Shown: in pieces, positions 23,182 through 28,603 of the stretch
Layout: each line of letters starts with the position of its first letter
How positions within the stretch are numbered: the stretch's first letter is position 1
Assembly (NCBI GenBank): GCA_023250175.1
Contig: JAHFBD010000003.1
Span: forward strand, 1-28,603
Reading direction: 5' to 3'
Length of the DNA stretch: 28,603 nt
From: Candidatus Melainabacteria bacterium
GTDB taxonomy: Bacteria; Cyanobacteriota; Vampirovibrionia; 2-02-FULL-35-15
Position numbers and translations under genes: made by a program
Notes under the pieces: generated by a model
Told to the model about the DNA's origin: nothing
The model's input: the letters and a program-made list of their open reading frames with translations, nothing else
The model's database searches: none

Positions 23182-24318
23182 ATGGAATTTGAAACAAAAG
23201 CAATTCACGTCGGACAAGAACCTGATAAAACTACAGGTGCAACCATTACACCTATTTATCAGACATCTACTTATACTCAAGAAGCTTTAGGAAAACATAA
23301 AGGATATGAATACTCCCGTTCTGGAAATCCTACACGAACTGCTTTAGAAGCTGCCCTTGCATCTCTCGAGAATGGAAAATATGGTCTTTGTTTTGCATCT
23401 GGCTTAGCTGCTACAAGCACAGTATTGTGCCTTTTAAAAGCTGGTGATGAAGTAGTGACAGGAAATGATCTCTATGGTGGAACAGTAAGACTATTCAATA
23501 AAGTGTTTTCAAACTTTAATATTAAGTTTACTTATGTAGATGGAACAGATCCTAAGAATTTTGAAGCCGCCATTACACCAAAGACAAAACTAATCTGGCT
23601 TGAAACACCTACAAATCCTTTACTTAGACTGTCAGATATTAATACTGTAAGTCAAATTGCAAAAACAAAAAATATAATTATGGCAGTTGACAATACTTTT
23701 GCTAGCCCATATTTTCAAAAACCACTTGATTTGGGAGTAGATATTGTCGTACATAGCACCACTAAGTATATTGGTGGACATAGTGATGTCATCGGTGGTG
23801 CAGCAATTACAAACAATAGTGAGTTATATACACAAATTAAGTTTTACCAAAATGCTGTAGGTGCAGTTCCTGGAGCATTTGATTCCTGGCTTTTATTGCG
23901 GGGTATAAAAACATTGGCTGTAAGAATGAAAAAGCACGCTGAAAATGCTATGGCTATTGCAGAATTCCTGGAAAAACATCCGAAGGTAAAAAAGGTAAAT
24001 TATCCCGGTTTAAAGTCTCATCCCCAGCACGAATTAGCAAAAAAACAAATGAGTGGATTTGGTGGAATGATATCTTTTGAGATTAAAGGTGGAAAAGAAG
24101 AAGCAAAAAAAATAGTAGAATCTACAAAACTTTTTGCCTTAGCTGAAAGCTTAGGTGGTGTAGAGTCACTAATAGGACACCCAGTTACAATGACTCATGC
24201 AGAAGTCCCACAAGAACACAAAGACAAGCTTGGTATTACTGATAATTTAATTAGACTTTCAGTGGGTATTGAAGATATAAATGATTTAATGGGTGATTTA
24301 AAGCAAGCTTTAGGTTAA
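23182..24318 (+). CDS. Cystathionine gamma-lyase/gamma-synthase family PLP enzyme
   Basis: A 378-residue Cys/Met-metabolism PLP enzyme. I choose the ATG at 23182 (MEFETKAIHVGQ), not the in-frame TTG 15 bp earlier inside the preceding gene. Diagnostic blocks are YEYSRSGNPTR, the ASGLAA cofactor loop, ETPTNP, VDNTFASPYFQ and the PLP lysine K195 in HSTTKYIGGHSDVIGG. The C-terminal SLGGVESLIGHPVTMTHA is typical. Sequence alone does not separate gamma-lyase (MccB type) from gamma-synthase (MetB). The abutting cystathionine beta-synthase favours gamma-lyase, giving a homocysteine-to-cysteine operon. Confidence 0.93.
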   Translation: MEFETKAIHVGQEPDKTTGATITPIYQTSTYTQEALGKHKGYEYSRSGNPTRTALEAALASLENGKYGLCFASGLAATSTVLCLLKAGDEVVTGNDLYGGTVRLFNKVFSNFNIKFTYVDGTDPKNFEAAITPKTKLIWLETPTNPLLRLSDINTVSQIAKTKNIIMAVDNTFASPYFQKPLDLGVDIVVHSTTKYIGGHSDVIGGAAITNNSELYTQIKFYQNAVGAVPGAFDSWLLLRGIKTLAVRMKKHAENAMAIAEFLEKHPKVKKVNYPGLKSHPQHELAKKQMSGFGGMISFEIKGGKEEAKKIVESTKLFALAESLGGVESLIGHPVTMTHAEVPQEHKDKLGITDNLIRLSVGIEDINDLMGDLKQALG

Positions 24319-24324
24319 TTGTTC

Positions 24325-25182
24325 ATGAAAAAAAAATTGATTTTATTTACTGTGCTTGTTTTTTTCATTATCTGTATAGTAGTACCTAGTAATTCTAAAG
24401 ACCATCAAGAAATATCAAAAGCAGATTTTACCATCCTCCTCTCTAACGATGATGGATACAATGCACCTGGACTTAAAGCTTTAGCTAAAGCCTTAGCACC
24501 TATAGCCATGATATTTGTAGCAGCACCAGCAAATCAACAAAGCGGTGCTGGACATGGGATTACTTATAGAGAGCCTATTTTTGTATGGGAGGTCTTTAAT
24601 GCTGACAAGATTCCCTGGTATGCAATCACAGCAAAACCTGCTACCTGTGCAAGATTAGGAATTGAGTCTTTAATAAAAGATAAACCAGATCTTATCGTAT
24701 CCGGTATTAATAAGGGTGAAAATCTTGGCTGGATCACATTTCACTCTGGTACTGTAGGAGCTGCTAGAGAAGCTCACTTTACAGGACTTCCTGCAATAGC
24801 AACATCTCTGCAAGGTAATGATAAAAATGATTATAAAGCTGCTGCTGAATATATTCGAGATTTAATTAAGCAACTGCGAAGCAAGAATCTTCTAAACAAA
24901 GAACTTTTATTAAATATAAATTTTCCAAGTGGTATAGCAAGTGGTATTAAAGGGACAAAAATCACAAAGCTTGGTACTTTAAGTGAAAGAAATGTTTACC
25001 ATAAACTTAAGCTACCATTTCTTCAAGTGTATAAAGTTAATCAGCAAGAAAAAATATTGAACAATGATCCTGAAACTGATATTAATGCATTTTCTAATGG
25101 TTATGTAACTATTACACCATTATCTATTAATCAAACAAATACTAATGAGATAGAACATCTTAAAAGATCGCTTGATAATTAG
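24325..25182 (+). CDS. surE: SurE-family 5'-nucleotidase with signal peptide
   Basis: A 285-residue member of the SurE nucleotidase/phosphatase family, from the ATG at 24325 (an in-frame TTG lies 6 bp earlier). The family motifs are LLSNDDGYNAPGL, APANQQSGAGHGIT, PDLIVSGINKGENLG, FHSGTVGAAREA and GLPAIATS; the NDD metal ligands and the Ser-Gly pair are intact. Unlike E. coli SurE, it begins with a hydrophobic segment (KKLILFTVLVFFIICIVV), so it is probably periplasmic or membrane-anchored. Exported SurE proteins exist in other bacteria. It follows the transsulfuration pair by 6 bp and is likely cotranscribed. The substrate is unknown. Confidence 0.9.
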   Translation: MKKKLILFTVLVFFIICIVVPSNSKDHQEISKADFTILLSNDDGYNAPGLKALAKALAPIAMIFVAAPANQQSGAGHGITYREPIFVWEVFNADKIPWYAITAKPATCARLGIESLIKDKPDLIVSGINKGENLGWITFHSGTVGAAREAHFTGLPAIATSLQGNDKNDYKAAAEYIRDLIKQLRSKNLLNKELLLNINFPSGIASGIKGTKITKLGTLSERNVYHKLKLPFLQVYKVNQQEKILNNDPETDINAFSNGYVTITPLSINQTNTNEIEHLKRSLDN

Positions 25183-25215
25183 TTTGGGGTATACAAAAAA
25201 TAAGGAGAGAAACAA

Positions 25216-25851
25216 ATGATAACACTAATACCAGAAACCATTGAAGACTATGCAAGAGCACACACTGTAAAAGAATCTGATTTATTACAAAGATTAGTCA
25301 AAGAAACATATAAAGAAACTGACTTACCTGAAATGCAGGTTGGGCATTTGGAAGGGGCATTTCTTAGATTGCTTGTAAAGAGCATAGGAGCTAAAAGAGT
25401 TTTAGAGATAGGTACATTTACTGGTTACAGTACTCTTGTAATGGCAGAAGGCTTACCGAATGATGGAGAAATTATTACGTTAGATATTAATCCAGACACA
25501 ACAAGCATTGCAAAAAAATATTGGACAGAAAGTCCTCATGGTAAAAAAATAAGATCTATTCTTGCTCCTGCCTTGGATTCAATAAAAAACTTAAACGGTC
25601 TATTTGATATGGTTTTTATTGATGCTGATAAGGAAAACTATATAAACTACTTTGAAGCATGTTTACCTAAAGTTAGACAGGGAGGTTTAATTGTAGCTGA
25701 TAATGTTTTGTGGAGTGGAAAAGTTTTAAACCCAAAAGAAAAAAGTGATATTGCAATAACTGAATTTAACAAGCATCTAATTAACGATCGTAGAGTTGAA
25801 GCCGTTATGCTTACAGTAAGAGATGGTTTAATGCTTGCCTATAAATTATAG
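25216..25851 (+). CDS. SAM-dependent O-methyltransferase (caffeoyl-CoA OMT family)
   Basis: A 211-residue class I methyltransferase. The SAM loop is RVLEIGTFTGYST (about 61-73), acidic loop 2 is ITLDINPD, and the metal-binding block is FDMVFIDADKENY (about 130-142) followed by GGLIVADNVLWSGKV, all characteristic of the cation-dependent caffeoyl-CoA/catechol OMT family (COG4122 type). A strong SD (AAGGAGA) precedes the ATG. It follows surE by 33 bp, probably in the same operon. These enzymes methylate catechols or other hydroxyls; the substrate cannot be deduced. An alternative role in tRNA modification (TrmR-like) is possible for bacterial members. Confidence 0.9.
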   Translation: MITLIPETIEDYARAHTVKESDLLQRLVKETYKETDLPEMQVGHLEGAFLRLLVKSIGAKRVLEIGTFTGYSTLVMAEGLPNDGEIITLDINPDTTSIAKKYWTESPHGKKIRSILAPALDSIKNLNGLFDMVFIDADKENYINYFEACLPKVRQGGLIVADNVLWSGKVLNPKEKSDIAITEFNKHLINDRRVEAVMLTVRDGLMLAYKL

Positions 25852-25860
25852 ATGTTATAA

Positions 25861-26688
25861 ATGAACAAACTGCCTTTATCTGACTATAACTTAGACATGA
25901 CTCTTTTAGGAGGGCAGTCTTTTGCCTGGGATTTTGAAGATGGTTATTATTATGGATTTACCAATAATAAAATCATTAAACTGAAACATAAAAATAATAT
26001 TTTATACTGGCAAACCTACCCGGATAATGATGAGCTTGGGTTTGTTAGAAATTATCTAAGACTAGATGTCAATTATAAGAACATTTTAAAAAAGATCCAG
26101 AAAGATCAATTTGTAAAACTAGCTATTCAAAAGTATCCGAACTTACGACTATTGAAGCAAGATTTTGAACAAACTTTATTATCATTTATTGTGTCATCAA
26201 ATAACAATATTCAATCCATAAGAAAAATTATTCGTGCTATGAATATGCGATTTGGGAGCTCCCTAACCATAGATAATAAAACAATATATTTATTTCCTGA
26301 GACTGAAAGATTAGCAAATGCAAAACTGAATGATTTATTAAAATGTAAATTAGGTTTTCGCGCTAAATATATTAAGGGTGCTGCCCAATTTCTTATGGAG
26401 TCAAATTTAAAAAAGAGTATACAGGCTTTAAATGAAATCAAGGCAAGAGAAAACTTACTACAGATAAAAGGTATCGGAGAAAAAATTGCAGATTGTGTTT
26501 TAGTGTTTAGTTTAGGTTTTGATAATACAACCCCATTAGATGTTTGGGCAAAACGTGCTTTAACTATGTTTTATAAGCTTTCTCCTAAAATGAAATATGA
26601 GGATATGAAAATGTGGACATCAAAATATTTTAATGGCTATGCTGCATGGGCAGGTCAATTTCTCTTTGAATACATAAGACACAAATAA
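25861..26688 (+). CDS. ogg: 8-oxoguanine DNA glycosylase/AP lyase (OGG1 family)
   Basis: Base-excision repair enzyme removing 8-oxoguanine. It is 275 residues and resembles eukaryotic OGG1 more than MutM. It has the N-terminal OGG domain with GGQSFAW, the helical block LLSFIVSSNNNIQSIRKIIR, and a helix-hairpin-helix LLQIKGIGEKIADCVLVFSL with the catalytic lysine K208. The Gly-Pro-Asp-like loop TTPLDVWAKRA carries the catalytic D227. All key residues are present. It starts 9 bp after the methyltransferase stop without an SD, suggesting coupled translation. OGG1-type enzymes occur in scattered bacteria, so transfer is possible but not shown here. Confidence 0.9.
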   Translation: MNKLPLSDYNLDMTLLGGQSFAWDFEDGYYYGFTNNKIIKLKHKNNILYWQTYPDNDELGFVRNYLRLDVNYKNILKKIQKDQFVKLAIQKYPNLRLLKQDFEQTLLSFIVSSNNNIQSIRKIIRAMNMRFGSSLTIDNKTIYLFPETERLANAKLNDLLKCKLGFRAKYIKGAAQFLMESNLKKSIQALNEIKARENLLQIKGIGEKIADCVLVFSLGFDNTTPLDVWAKRALTMFYKLSPKMKYEDMKMWTSKYFNGYAAWAGQFLFEYIRHK

Positions 26689-26706
26689 GATTCGCCAAAA
26701 CATTTT

Positions 26707-26722
26707 TATATAACGTTATATA
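26707..26722. promoter_or_regulatory. 16-bp perfect palindrome upstream of the hemoglobin gene
   Basis: TATATAACGTTATATA is a perfect inverted repeat centred between 26714 and 26715, in the 113-bp gap between the glycosylase and hemoglobin genes. It may be an operator for a dimeric regulator. Because it is so AT-rich it could also be chance, and it has no T-run, so it is not a standard terminator. Confidence 0.35.
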
Positions 26723-26801
26723 TCTATTATTTTGTGATTAGAGAGTTAAAAACTATGGTACAAATAAAATAGATTAACTTTTAAGGAAAAGGAGCTTTGT
26801 A

Positions 26802-27779
26802 ATGTTTAAAATATTTAAATTAAATTTATCTATCCAGAATTTGACTTGTTTCATTTTTGCCCTGATTATATCTACCTTTACTATTGGCTTATCCTATGCT
26901 CAAGAGCCCGCAGCAATACTTCCTCCACAGCCTGCAGCAGCTCCTGCTCCACAACCAGCAACAGCCCCTGCTCCACAGCCCACAGCTTCTCTATATGACA
27001 GGCTTGGCGGAGTATACAGCATAGCAGCTGTTGTCGATGATTTTGTTGATAGGCTTTTAGCAGATCCAATAATTACTGCAAATAAAAAAGTAGTAGAAGC
27101 CATGGGAAAAATTACAAAACCTGGTTTAAAGTATCGGATTACAGAATTGTTGTGTCAGTCTGCAGGAGGACCACAAAAATATACAGGTCGTCCCATGAAA
27201 GACTCACATGCACATTTAAATATTACTGATGGTGAATGGGCAGCTACAGTAAAGGATTTATTAGGATCGCTTGAAAAACTGAATGTACCAGAACAAGAAC
27301 AAAATGAATTGCTAGTAATCTTAGGTTCTACGAAAGCAGATATTGTACAAAGTCAACCACAGGTGGCACCTGCAGCACCACAAGCTGCACCAACCGCAGG
27401 TTCTCCTCCCTCACCACAACCAATTCAAGCACCATTAGGAGATGCACTTCCATTACCCACTCTTGAAAATCTTCAAGCACCTAAAGCTGTTGCACCACCA
27501 GAAGTACCAGCACCTCCAGCACCACAGCAACAAGTAACTGCACCAGCAATACCACAAATAGCCCCTTCTGTTCCATCACCACAGGATGTGGTACCTCAGA
27601 TTAAACCCATTCCACAAGTGCCATCACCAGAGACACTTCAAATCCCATCACCTGATCAAGTGTTACCACATGTACCAGCACCCAATAATGCATTGCTAGC
27701 ACCAGAAGCTAATTCTGCCCCTCCAGAACCAGCCAGTGGAAGAGCTCCAGCAGCAACACCTGCTCCTGTACTACCATAA
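26802..27779 (+). CDS. Exported group I truncated hemoglobin with Pro-rich arms
   Basis: A 325-residue protein. Residues 1-33 are a signal peptide (CFIFALIISTFTIGLSYAQ). Residues 36-62 are a Pro/Ala linker. Residues about 63-183 are a group I truncated hemoglobin (SLYDRLGGVYSIAAVVDDF; GGPQKYTGRPMKDSHAHLN), with proximal histidine in DSHAHL (about 136). The position that is commonly Tyr B10 appears to be Val (DDFVDRL), so the distal pocket may be unusual. Residues 185-325 are low-complexity Pro/Ala/Gln/Val sequence. Truncated hemoglobins are usually cytosolic; export with long Pro-rich arms suggests a periplasmic or surface heme/NO/O2 role. A strong SD (AAGGAG) precedes it. Confidence 0.85.
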   Translation: MFKIFKLNLSIQNLTCFIFALIISTFTIGLSYAQEPAAILPPQPAAAPAPQPATAPAPQPTASLYDRLGGVYSIAAVVDDFVDRLLADPIITANKKVVEAMGKITKPGLKYRITELLCQSAGGPQKYTGRPMKDSHAHLNITDGEWAATVKDLLGSLEKLNVPEQEQNELLVILGSTKADIVQSQPQVAPAAPQAAPTAGSPPSPQPIQAPLGDALPLPTLENLQAPKAVAPPEVPAPPAPQQQVTAPAIPQIAPSVPSPQDVVPQIKPIPQVPSPETLQIPSPDQVLPHVPAPNNALLAPEANSAPPEPASGRAPAATPAPVLP

Positions 27780-27793
27780 ATAAACTAGGAATT

Positions 27794-28126
27794 TTAATTT
27801 ATACTAAAAGGTAAAAATGTTTTTGTAATGTAAGCTTCAATTGAGTTTGTAAGTTCTTTACATAAATCCTCTAAATAATCCTGATCCAAAGGTATATTTA
27901 AATAGTGTAAGTTAATATCTGTCAGTGCTCTTGTTGGAGGATAAAACTTACATTTTACTTTGCAAGTTCTCCATTTATCAGATTCTCCGGTAGCAGTAAC
28001 TCCCCTAAATTCAACCTTGCCTTTATACTTTATTTCAGAAAGTCCATTTGGAGAAGATTCTTTCCTCTTCTTTTTTACTATAGGAGAAATTTGAAAATTT
28101 CTAAATTCCGTTTTAACTATAGCCAC
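27794..28126 (-). CDS. Unknown 110-aa protein
   Basis: Not recognised. A basic N-terminal part (IVKKKRKESS) is followed by beta-type sequence (IKYKGKVEFRGVTATG; WRTCKVKCKFYPP) and a C-terminal helix. There is no signal peptide. It starts 5 bp after the stop of the upstream minus-strand gene, so the two are coupled and probably act together. It converges on the hemoglobin gene with a 14-bp gap. Confidence 0.65.
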   Translation of the reverse strand: MAIVKTEFRNFQISPIVKKKRKESSPNGLSEIKYKGKVEFRGVTATGESDKWRTCKVKCKFYPPTRALTDINLHYLNIPLDQDYLEDLCKELTNSIEAYITKTFLPFSIN

Positions 28127-28131
28127 TTCTT

Positions 28132-28603
28132 TTATTCCCTTAATGATGTAATTGATTTTAAGCGTTCTACTGTTAGTCCATAAGAGGATTCATAAGGCGT
28201 TAATTCAGAGAGTTGAGCATCATTATTAAATGTTGTTAAATCTTTTCTAAAGCTTTCTTTTGCTTCAGAGACTTTAGATAGTGATTCTTTATATTTTTTA
28301 AGTCTTTCAACTGCAATATTTTTCCAATCTTCAATTTCATCTTTAGTTATACCTGGAATACCCTTGATTGCTTTTTCAATACTTAAAGCAAACTCTTCAT
28401 TAGACATAGCTAAATATTTTTTAGTATAGGGGGCAAATTTTTCTCCAGCCTTAATCATTTTATTGAAAATATCTAGAGTTGTATTATCTGGCTTTGTTGT
28501 AATAAATTTGCTTCCAGAGATATTCCTAAATCCTTGAGTTCTAAAACAAAGATCTAAATATACAGCATTTTGTTTTAAACCTTCTGTATTGTTTCTTGGC
28601 GTT
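28132..28603 (-). CDS. Unknown protein, 5' end outside window
   Basis: Not recognised. The frame stays open from the ATG at 28458 to the right edge (residues including NNTEGLKQNAVYLDLCFRT), so the true start lies beyond 28603 and only the C-terminal 157 or so residues are seen. It is soluble and helical with charged coiled-coil character (IAVERLKKYKESLSKVSEAK). It is followed 5 bp later by the 110-aa gene, forming a tight pair of unknown function. Confidence 0.65.
   Translation of the reverse strand, partial: TPRNNTEGLKQNAVYLDLCFRTQGFRNISGSKFITTKPDNTTLDIFNKMIKAGEKFAPYTKKYLAMSNEEFALSIEKAIKGIPGITKDEIEDWKNIAVERLKKYKESLSKVSEAKESFRKDLTTFNNDAQLSELTPYESSYGLTVERLKSITSLRE

Noticed and set aside
26881..27103. 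Minus-strand frames within the hemoglobin signal and linker region
   Set aside because: They are low-complexity antisense of Pro/Ala codons; the plus-strand gene has an SD, a signal peptide and a recognised domain.
1..28603. CRISPR arrays, insertion sequences, prophage or integrase genes
   Set aside because: No regularly spaced repeats, transposase, integrase or phage structural proteins were seen. The dispersed repeats are single elements, not arrays.

Overview
The window is AT-rich, densely coding DNA from a bacterium with a two-membrane envelope. The envelope call rests on an LptD/OstA-like outer-membrane protein and several genes with signal peptides. RecF, a DUF721 protein, GyrB, PRPP synthetase, transsulfuration enzymes and two tRNA-Val genes point to a chromosome, not a plasmid or phage. 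Low GC, many lineage-specific genes, and weak or absent Shine-Dalgarno (SD) sites on several genes would fit an uncultured lineage such as the non-photosynthetic relatives of Cyanobacteria (Vampirovibrionia/Melainabacteria-like). That placement is inference only. I see no phage, insertion sequence, CRISPR array or rRNA.

Layout. 1-4985 (+): unrecognised proteins (a large helical protein cut by the left edge, a Pro/Lys-rich peptide, small proteins), a DUF5674 gene overlapping a small helical partner, and a gene that looks frameshifted in an A7 run. 5007-9990 (-): tRNA-Val(TAC), a secreted coiled-coil protein, prs, an unknown gene and gyrB. 10070-11559 (-): DUF721 and recF, in the order recF, DUF721, gyrB when transcribed. 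11615-14280 (+): an LptD-like barrel and a HEAT-repeat protein. 14303-16426 (-): a secreted protein whose C-terminus looks like a clan CD (caspase-like) peptidase. 16427-17132: an intergenic region with tRNA-Val(CAC) and several structured repeats. 17133-21506 (+): an M49-like metallopeptidase split by one in-frame stop, a VanX-type D-Ala-D-Ala dipeptidase with a duplicated tail, an anthrax-lethal-factor-like metalloprotease and a PepSY protein. 21813-26688 (+): cystathionine beta-synthase, a cystathionine gamma-lyase/synthase, an exported SurE, an O-methyltransferase and an OGG1-type glycosylase. 26802-27779 (+): an exported truncated hemoglobin. 27794-28603 (-): two unknown genes, the second cut by the right edge.

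The least expected signal is between genes. A two-hairpin element occurs at 16610-16684 and 21731-21803. Both stems carry compensatory base changes, the loops are identical (TTTAT and CTTGT), and the linker is exactly 30 nt in both copies. The second copy lies against the start codon of the cystathionine beta-synthase gene. Related elements share the first hairpin but have a different tail, and that tail lies 3' of both tRNA-Val genes. This looks like a family of dispersed structured RNA or DNA elements that I cannot match to a known class.

Other points of interest are the two interrupted genes (A7 frameshift near 4426-4432; in-frame TAA at 17418-17420), the 72-bp duplication of the dipeptidase gene's 3' end around a GC-richer hairpin insert, and a concentration of peptidases between 14.3 and 21.1 kb.
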